This document shows positions 10,617-22,100 of a DNA stretch of 64,000 bases, in pieces. The stretch lies in assembly GCA_030782805.1 (NCBI GenBank), contig JARJPL010000102.1, positions 30,601 to 94,600 of the forward strand, given 5' to 3'. The notes under the pieces are model-generated. The model did not search any database. It was given only the letters and a program-made list of their open reading frames with translations, and was not told where the DNA came from. Each line of letters opens with the position of its first letter. Positions within the stretch are counted from its first letter, which is position 1. This DNA is from Aschersonia sp. MBC 622 (lineage: Eukaryota > Ascomycota > Sordariomycetes > Hypocreales > Clavicipitaceae). The position numbers and the translations under genes are program-made.

Positions 10617-12898
10617 GGCGATTTTCGTGCTCGTTAACCGGAAAATGTGGCTGTGTCGGCAATCGCGCGAGGTTCTTGGAGGATTAGGGCGGAGCGATTA
10701 TATCCGGTTTGTATAGCCGTAGGAGAAGACTACTGCATATCGAGGCTGACGTCTTACAGTTGCACCGCCAGAATGTCCAGTCGTCGAGGTTAGGCGTGTT
10801 GGCGACTGTTGATCGATGAATTTTCTGACCGCGACAGTTGTCGCGAAATCAATCAGTGGCAGAATAGCGGCGCGAAGGTATTGGCATGGGAACGGCAAAA
10901 CACGCTGGCACTGTGTTTTTGTCTATTTCGGCGCATAAGTCAGCCAGACGATGAGTATCGGGGTTGTCGTCGCTACTGATGGTAGGTGGACTTGTAGAGG
11001 GAAAGATAGGTCTGTGAAGCTTGACAATCACGGGGTAGTTGTGGTTGGTGAGAGGGGCAGAGTCATAGATATAGTGTCGAGGGGGAATGGGGGGGGAGAG
11101 ATGGGAGAGGCAAGTCTTTGAAGGCGAGACAGCACAAGCACTTGAGTGTCGAGGTCGCACTTGTAGGCAGGATGCAGCAAAGAGACTGGTGCAGGAGGAC
11201 TGAAGAGGTACAAGCGGAGATGGTCACACAGCAGCGTGGTGCGGTGGTACCTGTACGCCAGTCTGGGTACCAGCAGTAAGATGTCTCGCCCTGGTGCAGC
11301 GCGGCGTGGTAAATAAAGAGGGCTTGATGCGTGAGCAGGTTGGCTCCTCTGAGGAGGGGGGTGGGTGAGAGAGGGGGTGTGTGGAAGTTGAGTAGTGGCA
11401 GAAGAAGTGCCTACCTTTTCCAAAAGTGTGAGAATGGTGTCTTGGAAGAGAAAAACGAGTTGCTGCAGGAGCGGGAGAGACGCGAGTGACGAGGCAATAT
11501 TCAGGGTCGATGGCAGATGCAGCGGGGAGGGCTGAGTGTGACAGCCGAATATGTACTCGGGAGGTGAATTGGGGAACGGGCGATGTCGAGACAGATGTGC
11601 GCCTGAGCCAAATATATGGTGGTTGAGCACAAATTACAGATCAGAGGGCGGAGGAGCTGCAGATTGTACGGGGACAGTAGTCAGGGTCGCAGCGAAAATG
11701 TGTCAAGGCGGCCGAGGAGGGCAGTGACGTGGATGCGATTGGAGCAGGCGGTAAGTAGTGTAGAAATGTAATTGTTGAAGCAGAGGACGAAGCGAAAGTA
11801 GAGGGGAGACGAGGTAGCGGAGAGAAGAGCTGTCGAGAAGGCGAGGGGGACTGAGATCGGAAAGGGTGCAGCGCGGAGCAAGACCGTGACAACTTGACAA
11901 GAGGAACGGTACGACGGATGAGAGAAGTAGTATGATGGTAAAAAGGTGGGAGCCGGCGCAGGCAAGGGAGGAAGCGCAGATGGAGCTGCAGAAAGAAGTA
12001 TTGCCCGGAAGAGCAGCGTAGTGAGAAGCAGCGCAGCAGGACAGGGAATATGTACAGCTGATACGTGTGGTCGCTGGTACGGGGGGGCGTCAGCGGCAGA
12101 CTGAATAAATAATCCGCAGCAGCGCAGGTGCTCGTGCTGGTTCAAGAGCGGGCTGCGCAGTTCAGGATGGCTCAGGATGTGATGCGACAAGAGCGGCGCG
12201 ACAAGGGACAAGTTGGGACAATACGAGGCCAGCTAATCCGTAGGCAGGCAGAATAGAGCGTCGTAGCGTAAGGGCGGCGCTCAGAGTCGGACGAGGAGTA
12301 GCAGCAGCAGCAGCAGCAGCAGCAGCGGCAGCGACAGCAGACAGAGGTAATCGTGGTCAGGCACTTGACACCCAGTTGGTTGTTATCTGGTCTGGCAGTG
12401 TGGCACTCGGCGGAAAAGGCAGAGAAACAGACACGGCTGGATGTGCGGACGGAACGGAGCACAGTCGGGAGAATATGTACTGCCATCTCGTTAGCCAGCG
12501 AGCCAAGCCAAGACTAGCCTGTGGTGAAAAGAAGCCAAGTGGGTGACGGGTACGGGACGGATGGGGATAGCGGCCAATCGCTCCTCCAACACCTGCAAGC
12601 TAGTACGCTGGGGTTCCCTTTTTTAACCCTTGGGTACGGAGTACTTTCCTTTTAAATTTCTTAGCGCATTTGAGGAGGGGGAAAGAGAGGATAGAGGGGG
12701 GGGGGCGTGGGGGGAAAGCTATAGGTAGTTACCTGGTGGTAGCACTTGGTGGTGGTGGTGGTGGTAGCAGAGATAAATAGTCCCACGGCTCCACGAAGCG
12801 GCGTATTCTTGGTAACTTCCATGACACGACAGAGGGCGGGCGGCGGGTGAGGCAGCAAGCCAGCGAGATAGATTAGCTCCGAGAGAGACAGAAAAGAC
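10617..12898. other. Gene-free region upstream of the YDR124W-like gene
   Basis: About 2.3 kb with purine-rich plus strand and pyrimidine-rich minus strand. Minus-strand frames are Pro/Ser/Leu-rich, typical of translated CT-rich leader DNA, and are not supported as genes. It contains a GCA repeat at 12301-12324. It probably includes the promoter and a long leader of the YDR124W-like gene. Confidence 0.45.
12301..12324. repeat. GCA trinucleotide repeat
   Basis: Eight uninterrupted GCA units, followed by interrupted GCGGCAGCGACAGCAG. Not in a supported exon. Confidence 0.85.
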
Positions 12899-13273
12899 GG
12901 AAATTGCTCTCAATGTCGGGGCATCTGCTCATGAATCGTCTTGTTGTACATTTGCTCAGCAGTAGGCATGTGCGGAGGAAGCTGCATTCTCGCAGCGTAG
13001 AGATCTTGGGCGCCGTGGTCAGAGTCCGCGGCTGTCGAGAGCGCCTTTTCCTAATATTTACAGACTCTTGGACTCCGCAGCGCGCAGACAAGGTCAAGTC
13101 GAAAGGCTTGGCTTCTCTCGGCCAAAGGAAAGTCAACAAGCTGGCAGCTCTCTGCAGACACATTCAAGATCTCTACGCTGCGAGAATGCAGCTTCCTCCG
13201 CACATGCCTACTGCTGAGCAAATATACAACAAGATGATTCCTGAGCAGATGCCTGACATTCAGAGCAATTTCC
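12899..13273. repeat. Long inverted repeat: 110-bp arms with 156-bp spacer
   Basis: Left arm 12899-13008 and right arm 13165-13273 are reverse complements over about 110 bp with only a handful of mismatches and a 1-nt length difference. The inner ends are CAAGATCTCTACGCTGCGAG read outward on both sides, and the outer ends share GAGCAATTTCC. Mismatches are concentrated in the outer 50 bp and include several C/T or G/A changes. A transcript would fold to a long hairpin. The right arm has an open frame (starting DLYAARMQLPPHMP) that is broken in the left arm, so one arm may be an inverted copy of a gene fragment. No terminal motif or target duplication was recognised. Confidence 0.85.
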
Positions 13274-13806
13274 TGCTCGAGAGCAACGGCGGTGACGGCA
13301 CCAAGGTCCTCGAAGTCCTCGAGGTCATCCCACTCATCCTCATCAGCACCACGGAACGAGTGCGACGAGGGTCCGACCTTGGCTCCAACGAGGCGTCGAG
13401 GTTGAAGCTGTGCCGCTGTGCGGCGTTGATGGGATACAGGGATCAGCCGACCTTGTCTGGCAAAAGAGAGAGACGAAAGGCCCCAAACTACTTTAGTCTG
13501 CGTGCCCGTTCAGAGAGGACAAGAAGGGCCAGGGCCGGGAAGGACACGGCACATCATCGTCGAGCTCGTTTCTGCGGCGTTTGCTGGTGCCTCGTGGGAG
13601 GGGATGGATGAATGCTACCGGGGGGCGTGCAGCTAGGTGGGATAGATGAGCGGGCTGGATGGACGGCTGGACGGATGGTGGCACCGCAAGTCCTTTTTTC
13701 CCCTGCCATTTTTTTTCTCTTTCCCTTGATGATTTCTGGGGGCTTGTCTTGCAGTTGGGGCTGTGAGAGCCAAAATCAAAGGTGTGAGCAATTGCTGGCC
13801 TGGCTT

Positions 13807-13848
13807 GTCTGGCCTGAAGTGTCTGGCCTGAATTGTCTGGCTTGCTGG
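13807..13848. repeat. 14-bp tandem repeat, 3 copies
   Basis: Units GTCTGGCCTGAAGT, GTCTGGCCTGAATT and a diverged third copy. Confidence 0.8.
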
Positions 13849-16040
13849 TGAGGCGTGCAAAGCGTGGCCTGTGGAGCACTGGAGAAAGAACCAGGTGCCA
13901 GGTGCCAGGTACTTCCTTGCACCTAATTAGTGCTAGTTTCATGGCCAGCCAGGTGGGGCGGGCCAAAGGAACAGGACGCACAGAAGACCAGAATATGCTG
14001 GTAAATAGGAAACAAACAGGACCAAGGAGTAATGAGTTAGGACAAGACCGTCGAGAACGCAGGTCTGCCCATTGCAAGATTTTTCTTTTCCAACTTTTTT
14101 GTTCGATTTATCGCACACGTTATTTTGCACTACAGTCATGACGTACCTACTCAAGATGTTGCGTTAGACCGCCCAAGCGCCGTCGCAGCATCGGGCAGCT
14201 GCCCGTGATCGCTACATTGACTGGTGGCAGACAACTACTGATAATAAACTGTCTGTTATTTGAGAGGTAGTGCTACTACCTGTCTCTCCTAGCACAGTAG
14301 CGTCGTTCCTCGAGGGCCCTGGCGGTGGCTGCGCTCCTAATATGTTATAAGGTGTCTTCCCTGTTCGTGGTGTTATAGCCAAGGCGCTATGCCCGCATTA
14401 TAGCCTATCAGTAACCTTTGATCGTCGAAATACTGCAAATAGGGTCTAATACTGCACTGTGCTTGCATTGCAAGGCGGTGGTGTTCTCAGACGTGCGCAA
14501 CTTGGTACTTGGTTCGTCTACGTACCATGGTATCATCTTGTTGCGCGTTTGGCGTGTACAGCCGGTCGCAGCCATCCGAAAACGCTCGTGCCATTGACTC
14601 TAACTAACGCCTTCCTATGTCTTTTGTTGAGATGATCCAAGGCACTGTCATTCGCCGACAAGTTGACTGCCATACGCCCGCCATATGACGTTGTCCTCCA
14701 CATGATGGCTCGACAATAATACGGCGGATAGTCGCCATAACTTTTGGTTATTAGCGCCGCCTACAGAAAATTTAGAGATTGTGCTAGAATTACGATCTCT
14801 GCCGGACGGTTTTGTTGCATCAAACATGAAGTAGTTACCTTTCGAATCCGATTTCGCTGTAGCTTTTCAAGCATGTCAAGCGAGAGTTGCAAATTTTGGC
14901 AAGTATCAGCAGGTCATTATGCAGACGGAATGGTCCAGAACAGTTGCCGTCTCAAGTTGAAGCCGTCACTGGGCGTGACAAGAGCGTTTTCCACCAGCGC
15001 CAATCGCCCCAGTGACCAAGCTGCCTATCCGTAGATACACCGGTCATCGTGCAGTTGTCACGACAAGTGCAAGCAAGTGCGTGTAAGCCTCGCTATGCTA
15101 GCACAAGATAGGCTGAGACTTGCAGCATAGACCGACCGTCGTGGCGTCTTGTTAGCGGCAATGCATTTCGCATTCTGCGACATTAGAAAATACGGCGATG
15201 TCGCACGTCGTGATGAGTGTTGTCTGACGATCCTGGTCTGGGTGTGGTTTAGCGAGGCTCGCAAGCTCGTTGGCGCAGTGCTGATGCATTGGCAGCAACG
15301 ATCAGGCGGATCCGCAGTCCTCAGTAAATAGCTTTTGTCTGGAGGGCTGGCCCTTTCCTTTGTTTCTTCATTCTTTGTTTTTCTTTGATTCCAATCTATC
15401 AGACACGCTGGCGGCATCGGATGGCGTGTTGCAGCGTACTGTAGTGCACTGCGGAGGTCCCTAGCGCACTCCTAAGAACAGACTAGGTAGGTCATGGTGC
15501 CCTTGTCCACCCAGGCGCATGCCACTGCCCATGCCGCTGCCCATGCCAGCCGAGCGTACCCAAATACCCAGCAGCGCCATGTTCGGGAAATGGTGCCCTG
15601 TGTCTTCTCCTCTCGTCCTCTCGGAGCGCGCCCGAGCCTCTGCTACTGTCCGCGATTTGCGCCTCAGCACAGTAGTTAGACAGGTAGGACCAAATAAACG
15701 AACGTATAGCCGTACATACGCTAGCTCCTGAGTAATAATAAGAGGTTGGAATGTCAAAAGTCTCCGGAGCTACTATTCCTCGCATGAACAAGCTCAGCTC
15801 CAGGCTACCGGTTTGCGCCCCTGCTTAAACTATAACTTAATTGTACATTATTACATTCTCCAATCAACCCCCCCTCACTGATGAGTTGCTGCTAATCTAG
15901 ACGAGTTGTGAGCAAAGTTGAGAATTAAAAAATAATCAAGGACAGTGATTAAAGGCAAAGAGACCTGAGATTTCAGGAGACAAGTATCTGCGTACGGATT
16001 AATTAGGTAAGTAGAGAGGCGTTTATACCCAATTGAGGCG

Positions 16041-16068
16041 CAGCTGGCAGCTGGCAGCTGGCAGCTGG
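16041..16068. repeat. 7-bp tandem repeat CAGCTGG, 4 copies
   Basis: Four perfect CAGCTGG units, each containing the CAGCTG E-box variant. Any regulatory meaning is speculative. Confidence 0.85.
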
Positions 16069-18372
16069 TCGCTAGCAATAAACACAAGTCTCCAGCAAAG
16101 TATTTCCCTGCAAAGCTTCGCCGGTTGGTACCCGCCCATTTGAAAGGGATCCTTCCTCGATATCTGCAAACGCATCAATACTTACTTGCTGCAAACACGA
16201 CTTACATTTGTTCTTCCCTCCTAAATGTCCATCATCACGCCCTCGTTTATCCAAGCAAGTCAATGATTCGACTCATCTCCCTCATCGCCATATCGGTCTC
16301 ACCAGCTGCGGCCGACCTCATGAACAGCTCCACACTGAGATGTTATTATCAGTCCAAATTTACGCTGCAGGACTGACTGCATTGCCGCTCACCGACGCCG
16401 ATGCTTTTCATACAATCAGATTGAGGTCGGTCGAATCGTCTGCCCCTTCGCTCTCCCCGTTCTTTGTTGCAAATACCGTCGGGACTGTTTACCAGACTCT
16501 ACCGTTGGGTCGTTGCGTTACGGTACGCCGCGCTAATAACACTACAACTTATTGGCCTGTTCAGCGACAACAAGCTTATTCGTATGCCCAGCATCACGCT
16601 AGCCTCGTACATATTGCCATGTCTCTGTAACTCTGTACATGGGCATCTTTCTCATCAAGTACGAAAATGCGATTCTCCTAGCTCGGCATTTTTCCCTTGT
16701 GTGCTTACACTACATCCATCTTCTGTTCCAAGGCCAGCAAAGCAAACATGCATTCACAAGCCACCCCTGGTCGCCACCTCATTCGGCAATCCTGGCCTAA
16801 TCAAGCCCATAACATTGTGGCAGAGCAAAAGTGCTGCTGCAAAGGGTTAAGAATTGACCAGGCTTAGAAGTGGCTAACACCATCGATCGTTGCGTGACCC
16901 TTCAACACAATCACTGCTAACAATCAGCCACGTACCGAATACCGCCAGTCTGCACGTGCAGTCTTTTCCATCGACAACCTCATTTCAAGACTCGTCTTGT
17001 GTCCTCGACCACTCCTCGCGCAGCACGTTTCTGCACGATAACAATGCTTTAGAGCTAGACCACCGCGGTCCATCTGCTCCGCCTCAATATCGCTACCAGC
17101 CACTCAAACAAACGCTTTCCCCATCGACAGCCTCATTTGCAACCCAATCATCACGATGGTTGTATCCCTGTTACTCTGCAAATGTCGTGCTCAGTCGGCG
17201 CGATTTGCTTGATACAGGCGTATTGCCACCTCCTGGGCCACTCTAACGAAGCTCCCCTATTGTCCACTTCAACTAGCTGCCGCCAGTGGCCGCTCTTTTT
17301 TGCTTCTTCAGACACAGGCATCTAACTGCACGTATTCGGTACCTGTAACTACTTATCTCGGTGTGGGACACGGTACGGCTCGGAATCCCTTTCGCCATCT
17401 CTTTGGTATCCCCACCACATCGGCCCGCCCTTGCACAGCTCAAAACCCAAACGACTTCGCAGTGCGCACCAATCCGACTTGGACAAGCTCATATCCCGCT
17501 GCTTACCAGATTCAGGGTAGTGCAACGCTGCAAGAGCGGGATCGACGGTACAGCTGCCCACCAGATTTGAATGATTCGACGAGCGGCGGAGCAAAGAAGG
17601 CACCTGCTGCGAAATACCAGCGCCTTTGCAATAACTGTCTCATTCAGTCCAGAAGCTTCTGGCCTGTTGCCGAGCCAGCACGCTCATGCCGTGCCACAGT
17701 ACCGCCACTCTAGCAAGCCGCTGGCGCTCGTACAACAGCGTTTCCATTGCGTAATAGCAGGTAGGCGCAAGCCTACATGCGACGCCCCCATATGCGAAGC
17801 CACTGTGGCCATTAAGAGCTGCCAGAGGCCACCGGCGCGAGGCCACGCAACTTGGCAACCCAGCACCTCGGAATGGTTGCACATCATCTCTGGTCTACAG
17901 CCACAGCAGTGCGCGTGCCGCCCCAAAGCCCCCCTCTTTTTCCAGCTCCGAGACCTCTTGCCCCAACTGTCCTCGCCGGCCGAGTAAGGAGCCAACTATC
18001 ACGCAAGCCTGCTTCTTGGTCATCCCAATACACGGAAATGAAGTATCTCTTCTCGCTCAATCAACACCTACAAGCGACTGCACAGTTTCTCTCAACTCAT
18101 TGGCACTGGCTCACTCGCTCCTTTCCATAGAGTGTCCGCCAATGCGACAGCCCTCGATGCAAAGGTAGCGTTGCTAGCTGGCCCTTGAGAGAACTAGACT
18201 ACTGCGGGCCTATGCCGGACGATGGGCACCATTACGAAGTATACCGTCCCGTTCTATTCAACTGCCCTATAGGATATTGCCACGGTGCTACTCCGTACTC
18301 CTCTTGACTATTGCCTTTGAGCAGCAAACCCCAGATCCTTCCAGCCAACCAGCCAGCCAGGTTGGCTGCTGC

Positions 18373-18417
18373 ATGGCGCACATGGCGCCCATGGCGCCCA
18401 TGGTGTACATGGCGCCA
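18373..18417. repeat. 9-bp tandem repeat, 5 copies
   Basis: Units ATGGCGCAC, ATGGCGCCC, ATGGCGCCC, ATGGTGTAC and ATGGCGCCA. No surrounding exon can be supported. Confidence 0.8.
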
Positions 18418-19077
18418 AGTCTGAAAGAAAGCAACCAGTGGCCGTTGATGTGCTGAAAGTATAGGCCCCGAGATTCACACCAAGACCTTCGTGGGTGATC
18501 CCGTCATGTACGTGCTTGCGCTGCAAGGATCGTCCAGCATACAGGCGTTACTAAATCTGGCATAACTGCGTTTCCAGTGTTGCGTTGAAAACAGAGGAGG
18601 GAATGGTTGAGGACAACTTCGACCTTACCTAAATCGGTCGCATTGCTAGCTAATAACTTAGCGCAGACGATCTCGCAGTTATCCATCGCTTCCATGAAAG
18701 AGCTAGCAAGCTGGATATGCCTACTCGAATATGAGCACGGTTGACACACCTCGTTCACAATGTACAGCAGTAAAGCTACTTGGGGCGAGCCCTCATAGGA
18801 TGCAAAGAAAGGGAAGCAGCCGCATTATGGATTTGTACTGTTGAGATATGCCCGCTCTTGGCTTGGCGATGCCGTCTCCGCAAGTCAGGAACCGAATGTG
18901 ATCGGAATGCGATGGCAACAGCAAGCCTTGTAGCCACGAGGCAATATGCTAATACCACGACATACAATGTCAGCCATTCTGAGAACTTGACGAGGATTCT
19001 GGTGCTGGCCCGCCGATGAAGTAGCTGATTGCCCTCAGTGGTCAAGCCCTTTGCATGCATTGCTTCAATATCTCTCC

Positions 19078-19133
19078 ACTGCTTCGTCGGCACTGCTTCG
19101 TCGGCACTGCTTCGTCGGCACTGCTTCGTCTGT
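19078..19133. repeat. 14-bp tandem repeat, 4 copies
   Basis: Three perfect ACTGCTTCGTCGGC units and one diverged unit, head to tail. It lies inside a long minus-strand frame that is otherwise unconvincing as a gene. Confidence 0.9.
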
Positions 19134-22100
19134 CGCTTACCTCGCACATCTAACCGGTCTGTCGCTATCGACCGATTGGCCCTTTCCCTCATACGAACTT
19201 GTTTGCCGACGAACATGTACCCCATAGCTACTGAGCCCGTACGCGCAAGACGGGAGAAAAGAGGGTAGATTCTTACTGCCCTGTGTATCGTACGATGAGT
19301 TGAGTGGCGGTGCCACTTGGAAATGGAGACGACAGCGCACGGCTCGGTTTGAACCATCTCTTCAGTTTTGGGCCTGAGAGGCCGGCTGCAAACTTTCAGC
19401 TTGGCAAGCGCGAAGATCTGATTGCACCGAAATTTCGGAAAAAAAAAATACAAAGAAGAGTGCCTGTTTTCGATTGAATTGCCAAGTTCACACATGCGAC
19501 ACGAGCAATCAGCGTTCAGCTGCCGCCGTACTTTCACAACACGACGCTGGGTGGCATCTTCCAGAGCTGCCGTTTGTAGTTGCACGCTCACAAGGCCATC
19601 TTGCCAAGACAGGGGCATGTTGCACGAGGTATCAAAACCAAAGCCAGAACCGCTTCTGGATGAGCATTCTTGTGATGGCGGTGATGGTTTTGTAAGTTGC
19701 CTGTATTCGAGCAGGCTGCGTCGCATGTTGTTCGTGAGAATGAAGGCTCACTACACCATATCAGACATGAACAGCTGAGTCGCTACATTGGACTTGATAG
19801 GCGCTCGCCATAGTTAGAGATAGATGGCAGGAGTATATTAGCGTGCTGAGTGGCTTCTCAGAGTACGACTCTTCTAGGTTGCCAGCATCAATTGGCAAGC
19901 CTCTATCGTTGTCACTGATCAGCATATTGCAAAAGCCGGCCGAATATCTACACCAACATTTTGATCAATGGCAAGAGAACAGGAGAGGCGCGACAGGCCC
20001 GAGATTGGCCGGCTACAGGGAAGGTACACCAGATGAAACAGCTGCAGGATGCCATGTGGTACCAGACAGTGTGGGCAAAGGAGGGATATCTGCCTGACTA
20101 CTGCAAGCTGCGCGGCATTTCTGTTTACCACAAGACCTCGCATGAAAACATCTTGCCCGGCTGAGTTTGCCGGCTCTCTGTCCAACGTGGCGCCATAGCC
20201 TTACCTCCAAGATATTGTACTGGGCCGGCAAACGCAATGGCACACCGGCGGCGGCTTCGCAGCCGCTACTTGACAAGAATGAAGAAAACTGAGGTTGCCA
20301 CACAGAGTGTCAAGGGGGTCACCACTCCTATGCACAACATGGAGCCTGGGTCTAGCTTAATGGATAGCGGATGAAAAAGTTTGTGTTTTTCTTCTTTGTT
20401 GGTTACATAAAGGGCTTGTCGAGTACATGCAGAGTGCGCCGCGCCACAACTGCAAAAGCGGCACAGCAATGCTGATGCGTTAGCAGTACGCCAAAAGAGC
20501 AACTGGGCAATTCCAGGAAGAGCGAGTCAAGAGATCTGAGCTGGAGGCACGTGGGCCAGCGCAGGTAAAAATCATTGAGACATTTGCGGACAACGGTTGC
20601 TGCCTTGACGTCTTTGGGAGCAGGGATATCATAAACTCGATGGTCCGAAGTGGGCCGTGTGGTGACTGCCACAGGTCTACCGCGATTTCTATGACTCGTT
20701 TCTTCGAGCAGCTCTGGCACGACGAGGGCAGCTTGCGATAATGGCAGCCAGTGGTAGCACGAGATGTCTGCGCCTTGGTTGAAAATCTACTGAAACTATG
20801 GGGGACAAAAGGAAGCTGCAATGGGCAAGAAACGGCGAGCCTGGGCGCCGTGGGCTAGCGATTCGTTGACAAACAAGCGCCACTACTGATAGAGCCAGGT
20901 TGTGCTGTCTCTCTGGCTCTGTTTTTGCGTGTTGCACCTGCAACACTTGGGGTTTCCCCCACCCCCGTCCCATAATATGCGGTGGCGCTTGTATCTGAAT
21001 CAACAAAAGGGTGTTGGGCAACATACTGATACAGAGCAGCAAGGCGGCTTCTATTCCCCCCTCCGGTTCGAGGTAACGACCGTGGCTGTGAATCGTTGAC
21101 GGTGAAAGGGGTGGGGAGAATGAAGCCGTTGCTCATCTACATTCAATTAGCATCGCCTTGCGCTGCATCGGAGGCTTGCCACGGTACCAGCGTACTTGCA
21201 TAACTCCAGAGGGTAATGATACCCCCCCACATGTCCCAGCTATCCGGATTCTCTATTACAGTTTTGGCGGACGCATCCCACAAGAAGACGGGCGCTGGTG
21301 AAGAAAAAGGAAGGGCGCAAGAGAAAAGGGAGGGGGCGTGAGCATGTTGGTGAGAGGGGAAAGCGAATCAAGCATGCAGATGTGTGCAGGACACGGGGCA
21401 AAGGTACAACAGGCACACGCATGGGATGTGGTCAGTGGCGGCGTGCGGAAGAGGATCCGTGATACCCGCACCAACCGGGTAGGGCCTACCAGTATGTACC
21501 TTGACTGGGTACGAAGCGAGAAAGCACAGGAGCTGTCATAAGGAGGATTTTACTTGCCACTTTTCGGAAGCAAAGGGAGGCCATACGCCATTGACGATGG
21601 TGGTTATATTCAACAGTGTATCGCTTGCACCCGGGAGAGACGCAGCTCCGATTTCCGGTTGGATGGGTCAGAGACTCAGATGAGGGGGAATGGGCTGCAT
21701 CAGTGGACGCCACACCGACGTTGTTTCTTGTGCATCTGCTCTGAGCCCAGCCCAGGCCAGCGGGGTGTGATGAGGGCTTACCGGCTGCGGAGCTGAGACA
21801 ACGGGAACCGAGAAGGACAAGGAAAAGGCAAGGACGGCTTGACCGGTCACTGGCTGACGGACATGAGGAACCATTCTAGGAGAATTGCGACACGCCTTCT
21901 GGCTGCCACCCTCTTGTGGACATGGGCCCATGCCACTGCTCGGAGACGGAATGCTATTCGTATGCATCGTGGTGCACGAAAAGAAATGCCTCGTCAGACA
22001 GCAGCAGGAAGCCATCTGCAGGCAAATTGGCACAGACAAGTGGCCTCTCATGTTAACGCCCGCACTGACATTCTTTTCTCAAGCTTCTTGACTAAACTAA

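Noticed and set aside
11028..12211. Pro/Ser/Leu-rich minus-strand frames
   Set aside because: Translated pyrimidine-rich DNA in a promoter or leader region; several overlapping frames look equally open.
12904..13611. Plus-strand open frame of 235 codons over the inverted repeat
   Set aside because: It runs through both arms and the spacer of the hairpin. The frame seen in the right arm is broken in the left arm, and the rest is not protein-like.
16964..17150. Two similar segments (TCGACAACCTCATTT and TCGACAGCCTCATTT) 150 bp apart
   Set aside because: Similarity is short and imperfect, with no terminal features; it could be chance or an old local duplication.
19344..19354. GGTTTGAACC, a possible tRNA T loop on the minus strand
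   Set aside because: The flanking bases do not pair as a T stem and no anticodon arm or A box could be found.
18776..19726. Minus-strand open frame of 316 codons
   Set aside because: No domain, signal or splice partners. Part of it is a translated 14-bp tandem repeat, and there is no codon bias. Kept only as a note.
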